Source: Patagioenas fasciata (lineage: Eukaryota; Chordata; Aves; Columbiformes; Columbidae). Taken from it: 64,000 nucleotides of DNA. The DNA lies in the NCBI RefSeq assembly GCF_037038585.1, contig NC_092520.1, positions 2,385,001 to 2,449,000 on the forward strand, written 5' to 3'. The notes beneath the pieces are model-generated. The model was not told the DNA's origin. It saw only the letters and a program-made list of their open reading frames with translations, and ran no database searches. Shown here one piece after another: positions 1-10,090 of the stretch. The first letter of the stretch is position 1. Each line of letters opens with the position of its first letter. The position numbers and the translations under genes were made by a program.

Positions 1-494
1 GTGAATAAACCCAGCACAAGGACCTGTTAAACCCAGCAGAATTGGGTCTGTCTTAGCTGAAACCAAGCAAATGGGTGTTGTAAGACTGGGTTGATTTCAG
101 TGATCCAGGGGAAGGTTTATCAGAAATTAAGGGGAAATTTTGCCACCTCTGATGCTTTTTTCCATCGGAAAGGAGTTGAGCTGCTTGGGGATGATTATCC
201 CCAACCCTCCCAGGGCTCTGAGGCTCCATTTGTGTTGGTAAAGCTCCGATTTAAGCGGTTTTACAAGAATAACGCGTCGCTCTGGCCTCCAGCTGAAGAA
301 AGGAGCAGGATGGGTCACTTCAACATCAAATTGCTGCGGTAAAGTATCATTAACTTGCAGAGATTTCCGCAGACTGAAACCTGCAGAAATCCTCAAATAC
401 CAAAAGCCAAACAGGCAGGAAAAAATAGATTAAAAGCTTAGAACTGGGAAAAGTAAACCCACATTTTATCCTGCACCCCGTTCAGTCAGAGTAC
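1..494. other. 3' flank of MRPL48, no recognisable gene
   Basis: No coding homology or repeat was recognised. A plus-strand AATAAA occurs at 4-9, followed by GT-rich DNA. In human the next gene beyond MRPL48 is COA4, transcribed towards it, so this could be the 3' end of a convergent transcript; that is a guess from gene order only. Confidence 0.3.
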
Positions 495-665
495 AGACGA
501 CCCGGCTATAAACACATCTCTTTATTACAACAAACTGCTTGACAACAGTGCCAATTTCTTGCAGATCACCAAATTATCAGTGCAGTGAAGTCGCCTTCTG
601 GAGGTTCAAGTGGTTTTGCGTTCCCGGAGTCGGCTCTGAAGTGGATGGAGCGTTTCTTCCTCGCC
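495..665 (-). other. MRPL48: MRPL48 3' UTR
   Basis: The stretch between the stop codon and the expected cleavage site. Its length depends on use of the AATAAA at 526-521. Nothing else is recognised in it. Confidence 0.7.
521..526 (-). terminator. MRPL48 polyadenylation signal AATAAA
   Basis: A canonical AATAAA reads on the minus strand 140 bp after the stop codon (TTTATT on the plus strand). I see no other AATAAA between it and the stop. Cleavage would be expected about 10-30 bases further, near 495-510. Confidence 0.75.
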
Positions 666-740
666 TCAATTCATCTGCGCAAGCAGCTCTTCAAGTTCCG
701 GCCGGGACTTCAATCGGCTCTTGAAATGAGCTTCGGTGTG
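666..740 (-). CDS. MRPL48: MRPL48 coding exon 8 (residues 180-203 and stop)
   Basis: A pyrimidine-rich acceptor (CCTCCCCAG) precedes [20 protein letters not shown] and AQMN, then TGA at 668-666. Human ends [24 protein letters not shown], so the C-terminus is conserved in length and sequence. Confidence 0.97.
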   Translation of the reverse strand, partial: HTEAHFKSRLKSRPELEELLAQMN

Positions 741-3700
741 CTGGGGAGGGAGGGAAAAGGAAGGAAAATGAGCAAATCCGAATCGCCTCTTGAGCACTTT
801 GTGAAATCAAGAGGAAGACAAACCTTATCCCTAAGAGAATCGCTGAGAAGTGGAAAAATAAAAGACTTAAATGAAGGCAGGGAGTGGGAAGTCACCGCAG
901 GGTCAGAACTCATGGGCAGCTCCACCTGGAAGCTGGTGGGAGAGGTCTAAACCTCTTGTCTTACATCCAGCCTCGCACAGGAGCGGTGTTGGGGGTAAAT
1001 CATTGAGGGTGGAAAGATTCTGGTGGAAAGGGAGTGTGGTAACTGCAAGGGGCTGCTCTGAAATTCAGCCTCGTCGGCTCCTCCCCACCTGGGGAACTGC
1101 GGTTGGAAGAGTAGGCAGCGGTATCACGCTCAAGAATCATAGAATCACAGGACAGTTTGGGTTAAGGGACCTTCCAGCTCCCCCAGTGCCACCCCTGCCA
1201 TGAGCAGGGACATCTTCACCAGCTCAGGTTGCTCAGAGCCCCGTCCAGCCTGGCCTGGGATGTCTCCAGGGATGGTTCAGCCACCACCTCTCTGCCCAAC
1301 CTGGGCCAGGCTCTCACCACCCTCAGGGCCAACAATTCTTTATATCCAGCCTCAATCTCCCCTCCTTTAGTTTAAAACCATCACCCCTTGTCCTATCACA
1401 GCAGGCCCTGCTCAAAAGTCCATCCCTATCTTTCTTCTTGGCCCCTTTTAAGCACGGAAAGGCGGCACTAAGGTCTCCCCGGAGCTTCTCTTCTCCAGCT
1501 GAACACCCCAGCTCTCTCAGCCTGTCCCCCAGCAGAGCTGTTCCAGCCTCGCATCATTCCTGGGGCTCCTCTCCTCTCCATGGCCCAATGTCACCGTTCT
1601 CCCTACAGAGAAAAAGCTACCAGCAAAAATTAAGAAGAAAAAAATAAGAGCCCTAAGGCAGACACAGGACTGCAGCCAAATCAGATTATTACCGGACTCC
1701 AGAGACCTTCTCCCGTATTCCTTCTGGTTTGCAGAGCTGGAGATAACTAAACATTCTTCAAAGAAACCAACTGTGTTTTCCTGTTTGAATTCATTGTGCT
1801 GCTTTCCCTTTCCAGCCACAAAAGTCCTTATAAAAAGTCCCCATATAAAAAGCACCTCCTGTGACTGTTTTGTCTGAATGTAACACAACAGAAGTTTAAA
1901 TATGTCCTTATGTTGGGTCCACTAGTAAGCAGGGTCCTGTCCTCAAGCCCTCAGTGCTGAGAAAACTATTGGGTCTTTCTATAGAAAACAAGCTGAACAT
2001 CTCCCAGAGCAAATTCCACCCAAACTGGGCACAACATTTGGGTTTCCAGTCTCAGCTTTGCTACCAACCGCTCCATGAAGTTCCTGGTGGGGAAGGGTTG
2101 CAGGGAATCTGCGACTAATTATAGGAGGATAAAGGGAAAATGAAACGTTCATCAAGAATTAGAGGTAATGGGTTTTGATAGATCAAGTGATGAGATGCTG
2201 GGTGTCCCAAGGTAGGACCAGTCATGCATCACATCTGCTTCCTAAATGCAAAGGAATAGGTAAAATTCAAGATACCTCTGCCACTGACAGATGGACCCCT
2301 TCAGGCTGATTACTCTGAATTATTTCCAGGAGGATCGGAGCGAAGGTTGAACTCAAACCGCTGATCTGAAAGAAGAATCAAACAGAACATCACGCACAAA
2401 ATGGACTTGTTATATTAACAGCATGGGAAGAGACGCTGGTTTGGTCCAAGCCTGCGGCAGCCAAGCTCTCTGCTTCGTCCCCACACTTCTCACATACAAG
2501 ACATCCCCAAACTCTTATTCTGGTTCTTCTCTATGAATGTTGTGCTTCCCATCCCTACCTGCATGGCTTCCTGCACGTAAAGACGCTCATTTAGGCGAGA
2601 CTTCAACACAAAAGCTGCCACAGCAAACCTCCATCCCTGGTGTTAACCACACATCAGCTCTCTCCAGTGGGAAAAGTCTAATTCTAGATTTAAAATGTAA
2701 TCCATCACGGGTTTAGCAAGGCAACATACTATAAACTAGGAAAAAGTCACTCAGACAAGTACCTATTAATATCTACCTTCACTTTTGAAGCTGGCTAATA
2801 CCATTTTTAAATTTCAGCGAGTTTGTCAAATCTTTCATCCTTACGCATGGGTTTTCCACTCTTTGTATTAATTACTCTGCATAAAATAGATAATAAATCT
2901 TCTGAAATACAGAATGCAGGAACTCTTCTTCTGCCTGCTACTTTGTGAACAACTTTCAGCAAGAAATGAGGCAAGAAGGAGGACCCGGGTAACTCTAGAC
3001 CGGTCAGCCTCACCTCCATCCCTGGGAAACTGATGGAACGACTTCTCCTTGGTGCCATCTCAAGGCAGATCAGGGATAAGAGGGTCATTAGGGTCAGTCA
3101 GCATGGCTTCACCAAGGGGAAGTCGTGCTTGACCAACCTCATTGACTTTTACGAGGACATAACAAGATGGATGGATGATGGCAGAGTGGTGGACGTGATC
3201 TACCTTGACTTGAGTAAGGGATTTGACAGAGTGTCCCACAGCATCCTCACAGCTGAACTGAGGGAGTGCGGTCTGGATGAGCGGGTAGTGAGGTGGACTG
3301 GGAACTGGCTGAAGGGAAGAAGCCAGAGAGTCGTGGGCAATGGGGCAGAGTCCAGTTGAGGCCTGGATCCAGTGCAGAGCCTCAGGGGGCAGTGCTGGGG
3401 CCGGGATTATTCAATATATTCATCAATGACTTGGATGAGGGAACAGAGTGACTGTCAGCAAGTTTGCTGGGGACACCAAGCTGGGAGGAGTGGCTGACAC
3501 GCCAGAGGCTGTGCTGCCATCAGAGACCTGGACAGGCTGGAGAGTTGGGCGGGGAGAAATGGAATGAACTAGAACAAGGGCAAGTGTAGAGTCTTGGATC
3601 TGGGCAGGAACAACCCCAGGTTCCAGTGTAAGTTGGGAATGACCTATTAGAGAGCAGTGTAGGGGAAAGGGACCTGGGGTCCTGGGGCCAGCAGGGTGAG

Positions 3701-6700
3701 CATGAGCCAGCACTGGGCCCTTGTGGCCAGGAAGGCCAATGGTACCTGGGGTGGGTTAGAAGGGGGTGGTCAGTAGGTCAGAGAGGTTCTCCTGCCCCTC
3801 TGCTCTGCCCTGGGGAGACCACCCCTGGAATATTGTGTCCAGTTGTGGCCCCTCAGTTCCAGAAGGACAGGGAACTGCTGGAGAGAGTCCAGCGCAGCCA
3901 CCAAGATGCTGAAGGGAGTGGAGCATCTCCCGTGTGAGGAAAGGCTGAGGGAGCTGGGGCTCTGGAGCTGGAGAAGAGGAGACTGAGGGGTGACTCATTC
4001 ATGGTTACAGATATATATATGTATCTGCCACAAGAACCACGGTGGCAAACACCAGCTCGTACCTGGACAACCCTCTGGTGGGTGGTGAGAACCGCATCCA
4101 GCTGCATTTTGGAACCTCGCTCCTCCAAGAACAGCACCTCGTCGGTTTTGGTGGGCATGGCGTAGCTGCAGGAACCACACAGTTAGGACGGGGAAGGACG
4201 AATTTGCACCACTTTACAGGAACGAATCGACTGCCAGCAGCAGGGAACGCGGCAGGAAGATTAACTTTTAATGAGAAATTAATTATGCAAACAATGTATC
4301 TCGCAAATCAAGCGCTGGCAGAAGCTGGGTGTTTTACTGGAAGGAGATAAGGGGGAAGCGTGCAGCGCTATTACCAGCAAATTCAGCTACAAACACCAGC
4401 CTGAGAACAGAACTTCTAACTTTACATTTGAAGGAGAGCTTTAAAGCGACAATTCCAACTTATTTTTTAATAGTCTATCTATTTTAATTGGGAACGGAGC
4501 TAAAAACCACTGCCGCAACGCACCACTGCAAGGATATTGCATTCACCGCTGGGAATTGATCGGGAATTTATGGTGAATTTATCGGGAATTTATGGTGATT
4601 TTTTTCCAGAAATTTACAGTGAACTTCTCAGGAATTTACAGCAAATGTATCAGGAATTTACAGTGAATTTAATAACAAGGCAGCGGGTCAGATTTTGCTC
4701 TCTGGTTACAGTTACTCCATTTCCATGGCATCAGTAACAACAGGCTACATCCTACCGCCCATGTTTTACCCTATAGATTTTGCTCTTTAAGGGTAAATCA
4801 TTTCTTTCTGCACATATTGAACTCTGTGCACCAAGTCCAACCTCAGAGGGCACAAGTGTGACACAGGTAATAACACCTAAGGCTGAAAGTGGTACCAATA
4901 GCCTCAGGCTGTGGGATTGCGTTGCTGCTGATGGAATTTGTCATTTCTTATCGTCACCGGGTATCCTGCTCATAACAAACACCTGTCAGTTAGAGATGGG
5001 TCAGGTTTTAGTGCTTTATTTGTCCAAGAAACATCACAAAGATGCTACAAGTAACTGATCTACGGGTGACAGTTCATCCAAGTAAATGAACATAAAGCAA
5101 ATGATTCTTGACAGGTTTAACTGGCGTGAGGAGGAACCAGCGTTTATACTCAGATGTACAGGTAAAGACACACATTTTAGATAATCAGCACTAAGTGTTT
5201 TTACTGCCTTAGTGCTTCTCCAGCGACAATATCCTCCTCCCACAGGCTTCAAGGGTTTCCCAAGCTCCTTCACCTTGTATATTCAGTACCACTTGCTTAC
5301 TCTGCAATATACGCCTGGGTAAAAGGTTATAAAGGAAAAACAGCAGCGAAAGGCAGCAAGACTTAAGGTCCTGAGCTCAGCACCCATAGGCTTAAGTGTT
5401 TTTACTCAGTTTTTTTCCTTGAGATCCGTTCCGTCACAGAACCATAAAATCATTTTGGTTGGAAAAGACGCTGAAGATCATCAAGTCCAACTGTTCCCCG
5501 ACCCCTGGCACTGCCCCATGTCCCTGAGAACCTCATCTATGTGTATTTTCAACCCCTCCAGGGATGGTGACTCCAGCACTGCCCTGGGCAGCCTGTTCCA
5601 ATGCCCCACAGCCCTTTGGGGAAGAAATCGTTCCCCACACCCAACCTCAACCTCCCCTGGCCCAACTTGAGGCCACCTGAAATGGTTCAGCGCCTGAACA
5701 ACTCTATTTCAGCCTTCCTTATCCGAATAAAGCATCCCAAACCCTGCAGACACACATAGAGAACACCGGGCAGCTTTACACTTATTTACAGGTTGGATCT
5801 TAGGAACAATTTCTTCCCGGAAAGGGCAATGATCTCAAGGGTCTCTTCCAAGCAAATTATTCTATGCTCTTATGATGTTCCTCATACCTTTCATTCACTC
5901 TGATGGAGAGCCGGTTGCAGAGCCTATGCACATATTGAGCAAAATGTTCCACCAGACACATATCATAGGAAGTCATCTGGATGTTGAGATCTCCATACTC
6001 ATGTTCGGTCCCAAGATTTATCTCTTTCATCTGTACTTTATCCTTCTTCCTCTTTGGAACCTGTAATTTTTTTAAAATGAAAAGGAAAAAAATTATCTCT
6101 TTTTGGATAAAGGTGGAGATAAAACAACATTAACTTGTGCTCACACAGGAGAAAGAATTCTAGAATCCCAGAATGTCAGGGGTTGAAGGGCCCTGGAAAG
6201 CTCATCCAGTGCAATCCCCCCATGGAGCAGGAACACCCAGCTGAGGTTCCACAGGAAGGTGTCCAGGCGGGTTTGAATGTCTGCAGAGAAGGAGACTCCA
6301 CAACCTCCCTGGGCAGCCTGGGCCAGGCTCTGACACCCTCACCAGGAACAAGTTTCTTCTCAAATTTAAGTGAAACCTCCTGTGTTCCAGTTTGCACCCA
6401 TTGCCCCTTGGAGCCTGGCTCCATCCTCCTGACACTCACCCTTTCCATCTTGATCCCCATGAACGATGTCACCCCTCAGTCTCCTCTTCTCCAGCTCCAG
6501 AGCCCCAGCTCCCTCAGCCTTTCCTCACACGGGAGATGCTCCACTCCCTTCAGCATCTTGGTGGCTGCGCTGGACTCTCTCCAGCAGTTCCCTGTCCTTC
6601 TGGAACTGAGGGGCCACAACTGGACACAATATTCCAGGGGTGGTCTCCCCAGGGCAGAGCAGAGGGGCAGGAGAACCTCTCTGACCTACTGACCACCCCC

Positions 6701-9700
6701 TTCTAACCCACCCCAGGTACCATTGGCCTTCCTGGCCACAAGGGCCCAGTGCTGGCTCATGCTCACCCTGCTGGCCCCAGCACCCCCAGCTCCCTTTCCC
6801 CTACACTGCTCTCCAACAGCTCCTTCCCCAACTTACACTGGAACCTGGGGTTGTTCCTGCCCAGATTCCAGACTCTACACTTGCCCTTGTTCTAGTTCAT
6901 TCCATTTCTCCCCACCCAACTCTCCAGCCTGTCCAGGTCTCTGATGGCAGCACAGCCTCTGGCGTGTCAGCCACTCCTCCCAGCTTGGTGTCCCCAGCAA
7001 ACTTGCTGACAGTCACTCTGTTCCCTCATCCAAGTCATTGATGAATATATTGAATAATCCCGGCCCCAGCACTGCCCCCTGAGGCTCTGCACTGGATCCA
7101 GGCCTCAACTGGACTCTGCCCCATTGCCCATGACTCTCTGGCTTCTTCCCTTCAGCCAGTTCCCAGTCCACCTCACTACCCGCTCATCCAGACCGCACTC
7201 CCTCAGTTTAGACCATGTAAAGGTTCTTTCTTCTGACAAACGTTTTGCTGAACTACATGGAACATATTGCAGCCCATGTGTGCTCGCTGTCCCCGATCAC
7301 CAAATTGGGATGACATTATCGTAACCGATGTTCTCAAGTCAAGCAGTTCGGCTCTTGGATGGCAGCACCGCAGGATTCACACAGAAAACACATGCGCACC
7401 GTGATTAATTCCTTCCAGGAGAAACCCAAGAGTAGAAAACAAACTGGGTTTTATTTCAAGTTCTGCCTTCGAGGCAGCTGTCTAAGTGAATTATTGTTTC
7501 TTCCTTCCACCAAAATTGTCATATTTCCAAATTTGAGGGAATGTAAAATGTTTAAATGCAGGGAAGCCCTCCTCATAATACTGTGCAATAATCTGAAGTT
7601 GAGGTGTTAAATTCAGCGTCAAGAAGAGATCCTTACCCCCCATTAAGAAGAATATACCAGACAAAAGAATTTCTGTGGTGTTTTGAGTGGGTATTTCATG
7701 TGATGTAACACATGTAAATCATTATTCTTTTTTAATATGATTCATCAGCCTTGGAATTCATAATACCCATGCTTAAATCGAACTGTAAGAAGACGGGTCA
7801 GAAGAAAATGTTATTCCTACCTCCTTTGGGAGCAGATATTTGAACCTCCCAATGCCGTGCGCAGGATGGGATTTGTAGTGTCTGTGGACACTCACGAGCC
7901 CGTTGCCTTAAAATTAAAGCAGAGGAAACGCGTTTCCAGCTGAACAACACAGGGCCCTTCTCTAAACAAACACACACGGGTGCTTCTGAGAGCCCAAAAT
8001 CCACACGGGGGGGTGTGAATTTATCCTCGGTGCCACAGCCAGAATGTTGTAATTCACAGTTGGTTACGGCGAGCAGCAAATAAGGGAGGGAGAGATTAAA
8101 AATGACTCATTTAATTCACTCCCAGGTGAATTCTCGAGCAAAGACAGACTTGTCAGCACCCGTGGATGGGGAGGATGCTGATGAAATGCTACATCTGTCT
8201 CCTCTCACGCGACAGCAGTGATGCTACTACAACGGATCTGAGCCCCATTTAGTTTAAAACCCAGCTCTGTTCAAATATTCATGTGCTCGGAAGCCAAATC
8301 AAAACGGCCTCAACGTTTTATTTATACTTCCTTCTCCAGGGTAAAACGAAACCCTCAATAATCCTCATTTTCATCAACAGAGCTCAGAACAGCAAAGAGA
8401 AACGGAACACCAAGGATCTAAGGCACTTGGTTATGCTTTGCCTCCGCATCAAAATCAAATTTGACTTTAAATTGCGACAGTGGACTCCACCAGCTCAAGA
8501 AATTTTGAAGCGGGAGCTCACAGGGGTGTAAAAGTCATTTCCTGGACATTAATCTAGTGAATGGCATCTGGTTGGTGTTACCCCACAGCTCAACCAAGAG
8601 CAGAGAAACAGAAGAAAGGGTTAAGAAAAAAGGTATGGAAGAGGAAAAGTGCCTGATAAGGTTATTTAACCAGACCAAAATTGGCTAAAAAAAAATATGT
8701 AAAAGAGACGTAAATGCTGAAATGTAGTATTTATTTTGGATAAGCGAAGTTTTGGCCTTGCGTTGGGTTATTAGGAGGCCTTACCTGCAGCGCACAGACG
8801 GTTTTCTCTGGGTGTTGCTGCTCTGTAGGAAATAAGATCATTGTTAAAAGCCCTGATTTCACCCACCTATGGAAATAAAACATCTCCTTGAGCAAAGGCT
8901 CACAGCCCAAGTTCCTCAGACACAGGTTGAATCCTGTTAGCAAAGAAACTCTTTGTTCTCCATACCCCACAGCCCTTTCAGCTGAGCCTCCCCCCACCAC
9001 TAAAAGATTTCCCTTTGCAAAAAGTGCTTTTTCTGCCACATATGTGCTCTGAGAGTCTCAGTAAAAGTGACCAAGGGTTTTCAATGCCCTATAGTGTGTT
9101 TTATTCACCGGGTTTGATGTCAGACTCACCTGCTGAGCGCCAACACCTGCTTCAGCAACGCTCCCTTCTTCAAGCACAGCGCCTGCAATGAGCAACCACG
9201 GTCAAAATGCAAATACACTGCGAGTTTTCACTATCGCTTCCCAAAATACAGCATGGAAACAACACCCGAGACCTTCAGAACATACCAATAACCCTCCCAG
9301 TCTCTCCAGAATATCACACCCCAGAATATCATCACAACTCAGAGGGATGAAGCAGGAGGATGATGATGAGTGTGGTGACCTTCTCGTGCATCCCCTCGCT
9401 TTGCTCCGGGATCCAAGAAGCTGGGGTGGGAGATCCCCTGTGATCTGTAGGGATCAAACCCTCCTGCTCGTTCCAGCTCTATGTGGCCGGAGGAAAAAAC
9501 CAGCTTGTGGGGCAAAGAATCAGAGAAGCATTTTGGGTGGAAAAGCCCCCCCAAGATCATCGAGTCCAACTATAACACAACCCTGGCACTAACCCATGTC
9601 ACTGAGTACCTCATCTATAATATAAAAGATATTAAAAATAGTTTAAAATAAATTTTAAAATAAATTTTAAAATACATATAAAATATTAAAAAGAATACAT

Positions 9701-10090
9701 AAGAGCTTTACTATCACCATATGTATATAAAAGAGCTTTACTGTCACCATATATATATATATATAAAAATATATATATGAAAGAGCTTTACTGTCATCAC
9801 AAGCCCACCAGGCAGGACCTGCATCGTGTCCCCTGGGGCAAGGGGGGTAATTAAAAATTAAAGAGTGACAGGGAGGACCAAGGACCTGCTGGTCCCCAGG
9901 GGCAGTGACAGAGCTGGGGGGGCTGTGACGGACCCTGTGTTGCTGGGGTGACCCCTGGGTCCCTGGATGGGGTCTCTGTCGCAGATACACCAGGGTAGGT
10001 GACCCAGGGCACTAACTCAGAGTCAGTTCTTGCCCCCCGTGCCCTTTCCCGTGTCCCCAGCGCCGGTACCTTCGGCAGCGCCGCGTTCAT
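666..10090 (-). CDS. MRPL48: MRPL48, mitochondrial ribosomal protein mL48, complete coding region in 8 exons
   Basis: The coding join on the complement is 10070-10090, 9130-9182, 8785-8820 (or 8785-8817), 7821-7881, 5888-6060, 4063-4165, 2276-2365, 666-740. It gives 203 codons (202 with the shorter exon 3) plus stop, against about 212 in human. All introns have GT/AG ends and all phases agree. Diagnostic segments matching the known vertebrate protein are [48 protein letters not shown] and [12 protein letters not shown]. The family has an S10-like fold and sits in the central protuberance of the mitoribosomal large subunit in the matrix. Residues 1-24 are basic (K7, K12, K13, K18) with no acidic residue, as expected for a mitochondrial targeting sequence. 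The gene is head to head with RAB6A, as in human. Only exon 3 is uncertain. Confidence 0.96.
741..2275 (-). other. MRPL48 intron 7
   Basis: The intron lies between coding exons 7 and 8. It holds a minus-strand CR1 piece at 1131-1578; nothing else recognised. Confidence 0.9.
1131..1578 (-). mobile_element. CR1: CR1 LINE fragment, older subfamily
   Basis: The plus strand begins with the reversed CR1 tail (AATCATAGAATCAC, then CAGTTTGGGTTAAGGGACC). It matches the copy at 11931-12525 almost throughout but differs clearly from the abundant younger family. Similarity between the two stops near 1575. It is 5' truncated, as usual for CR1. Confidence 0.85.
2276..2365 (-). CDS. MRPL48: MRPL48 coding exon 7 (residues 150-179)
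   Basis: The 90 nt (30 codons, phase 0 at both ends) run from a TTTCAG acceptor to a GTATCT donor. They encode [20 protein letters not shown] and then [10 protein letters not shown]. Human has [20 protein letters not shown] and PEGVRLSVKE. Because the exon is a multiple of three, skipping it would not shift the frame. Confidence 0.97.
2970..4014 (+). mobile_element. CR1: CR1 LINE copy with reverse transcriptase segment, 3' end missing
   Basis: The 5' half encodes part of a non-LTR reverse transcriptase: [20 protein letters not shown] near 3005, QHGFTKGKS near 3100, and the motif-A region [17 protein letters not shown] near 3190-3240. The frame is closed by TGA at 3357-3359. The FADDTK box reads FAGDTK near 3467-3484. 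The copy stops at GGTTACAGATAT and runs into (AT)n, so about 280 bp of 3' end present in other copies is absent. CR1 normally loses the 5' end and keeps the 3' end, so this is odd. Dead copy. Confidence 0.93.
4011..4022. repeat. (AT)n microsatellite at CR1 3' break
   Basis: A short AT run where the CR1 copy stops, about 40 bp from the exon 6 donor of MRPL48. It could mark a repair junction. Confidence 0.6.
4063..4165 (-). CDS. MRPL48: MRPL48 coding exon 6 (residues 115-149)
   Basis: The 103 nt run from a CTGCAG acceptor to a GTACGAG donor. After completing Ser it reads [20 protein letters not shown] and then [14 protein letters not shown]. This is the best conserved block of the protein (human YAMPTKTIEV, GSKMLLDSVLTTHERVVQ). 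It ends in phase 0. Its donor lies only about 50 bp from the broken 3' end of a CR1 element in the next intron. Confidence 0.98.
4551..4675. repeat. Decayed tandem repeat, about 22-bp unit, 5 copies
   Basis: The motif GGAATTTATGGTGAATTTAT and variants (GGAATTTACAGTGAATTTA, AGAAATTTACAGTGAACTT, GGAATTTACAGCAAATGTA) recur about every 20-22 bases. Copies differ by substitutions, so it is an old minisatellite. Confidence 0.75.
5434..5672 (-). mobile_element. CR1: CR1 LINE 3' fragment, second subfamily
   Basis: The plus strand starts with a reversed CR1 tail (CACAGAACCATAAAATCATT, then GGTTGGAAAAGACGC) and includes GGGCAGCCTGTTCCAATGCC and GGGGAAGAAATCGTTCC. It is the same subfamily as 10596-10980, 13548-13850 and 63270-63461. 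Confidence 0.85.
5791..5875 (+). mobile_element. CR1: CR1 LINE tail remnant
   Basis: GGTTGGATCTTAGGAACAAT, TTCTTCCCGGAAAGGGC and then ATGATCTCAAGGGTCTCTTCC resemble CR1 tail sequence with an internal deletion. It ends 12 bp from the donor side of MRPL48 exon 5. Confidence 0.6.
5888..6060 (-). CDS. MRPL48: MRPL48 coding exon 5 (residues 58-114, start of S10-like domain)
   Basis: The 173 nt run from an ATTACAG acceptor to a GTATGAGG donor. The product starts [10 protein letters not shown], passes [20 protein letters not shown] and ends [17 protein letters not shown] plus AG. Human matches include INLGTDYEYG, YDM, AQYVHNLCN and LSIKVEE. It is the largest coding exon and supplies the first strand and helix of the S10-like fold. 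A short CR1 tail fragment ends about 12 bp from its donor. Confidence 0.97.
6061..7820 (-). other. MRPL48 intron 4
   Basis: The intron lies between coding exons 4 and 5. About 1 kb is the CR1 copy at 6155-7210. The 7211-7820 part shows no recognised feature. Confidence 0.9.
6155..7210 (-). mobile_element. CR1: CR1 LINE copy, younger family, short-gap variant
   Basis: It runs from the reversed tail (AGAATCCCAGAATGTCAGGG) to the reverse transcriptase region. Relative to most copies it lacks about 25 bp between CATTGCCCCTT and GGAGCCTGGCTCC, and it has TTGATCCCCATGAA where others have a TATATCTGTAAC-type sequence. The copy at 33505-34268 shares both features, so the two come from one source. 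It carries the shared premature stop and the FAGDTK change. Confidence 0.93.
7821..7881 (-). CDS. MRPL48: MRPL48 coding exon 4 (residues 37-57)
   Basis: The 61 nt run from a CCACAG acceptor to a GTAGGA donor and encode, after completing an Arg codon, [20 protein letters not shown]. Human has [20 protein letters not shown] at this point, so identity is clear. It ends in phase 0. This is the linker before the S10-like domain. Confidence 0.94.
7882..8784 (-). other. MRPL48 intron 3
   Basis: The intron lies between coding exons 3 and 4; no repeat or coding homology seen. Confidence 0.75.
8785..8820 (-). CDS. MRPL48: MRPL48 coding exon 3, short, acceptor ambiguous
   Basis: A good GTAAGG donor lies at 8784-8779. 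Three AGs are stacked at the acceptor, giving exons of 38 nt (to 8822), 36 nt (to 8820) or 33 nt (to 8817). The neighbouring exons both use phase 2, so the insert must be a multiple of three: only 36 or 33 nt fit. The 36-nt version reads [12 protein letters not shown] after joining, weakly like human RTSGEKPIYSVGG, and is shorter than the human segment by several residues. The 33-nt version drops one Ser and has a better CAG acceptor. If the exon were skipped the frame would also be kept. Confidence 0.6.
8821..9129 (-). other. MRPL48 intron 2
   Basis: About 309 bp between coding exons 2 and 3. Nothing recognised beyond the splice signals. Confidence 0.7.
9130..9182 (-). CDS. MRPL48: MRPL48 coding exon 2 (residues 8-24, targeting peptide)
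   Basis: The 53 nt run from a TTGCAG acceptor to a GTGAGT donor and encode [17 protein letters not shown] plus two bases (AG). The segment resembles human VLCLRNNTIFKQAFSLL. It is rich in Lys and Leu with no acidic residue, fitting a matrix targeting helix that is probably removed on import. Confidence 0.88.
9514..9615 (-). mobile_element. CR1: CR1 LINE tail fragment
   Basis: AAAGAATCAGAGAAGCATTT, TGGGTGGAAAAG and AAGATCATCGAGTCCAAC are the reversed CR1 3' tail. Only about 100 bp remain. Confidence 0.75.
9616..9802. repeat. AT-rich tract with three copies of AAGAGCTTTACTGTCACCAT
   Basis: The motif starts at 9701, 9731 and 9781, separated by variable (AT)n runs. Just before it, AAATAAATTTTAA is repeated near 9645-9672. 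It looks like a small compound minisatellite that grew by slippage. Confidence 0.8.
10070..10090 (-). CDS. MRPL48: MRPL48 coding exon 1 (start codon, residues 1-7)
   Basis: The exon reads MNAALPK and ends at a GTACCG donor (10069-10064), phase 0. Joined to exon 2 it gives MNAALPKALCLKK, which lines up with the human start MSGTLEKVLCLRN; this is why I chose this ATG. The base at -3 is G, a fair initiation context. The frame stays open upstream through the GC-rich promoter, so a longer N-terminus cannot be excluded if transcription begins far enough upstream. Confidence 0.88.

Larger units (their letters stand above)
2366..4062 (-). other. MRPL48 intron 6
   Basis: The intron lies between coding exons 6 and 7. 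More than half of it is the CR1 copy at 2970-4014. The remainder (2366-2969) shows no recognised feature. Confidence 0.9.
4166..5887 (-). other. MRPL48 intron 5
   Basis: The intron lies between coding exons 5 and 6. It contains a decayed tandem repeat (4551-4675), a minus CR1 piece (5434-5672) and a plus CR1 tail (5791-5875). The rest shows nothing recognised. Confidence 0.9.
9183..10069 (-). other. MRPL48 intron 1
   Basis: It contains a short CR1 tail (9514-9615) and an AT-rich tandem tract (9616-9802). The exon 1 side is GC-rich and belongs to the promoter island. Confidence 0.88.

Noticed and set aside
3033-3359. Active CR1 reverse transcriptase gene
   Set aside because: Truncated at both ends, closed by a premature stop, and with a changed catalytic box.
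6135-6692. 185-codon open frame and similar ones at 33729, 37602, 42284, 57105
   Set aside because: They are the antisense side of CR1 copies and recur because the copies are near identical.
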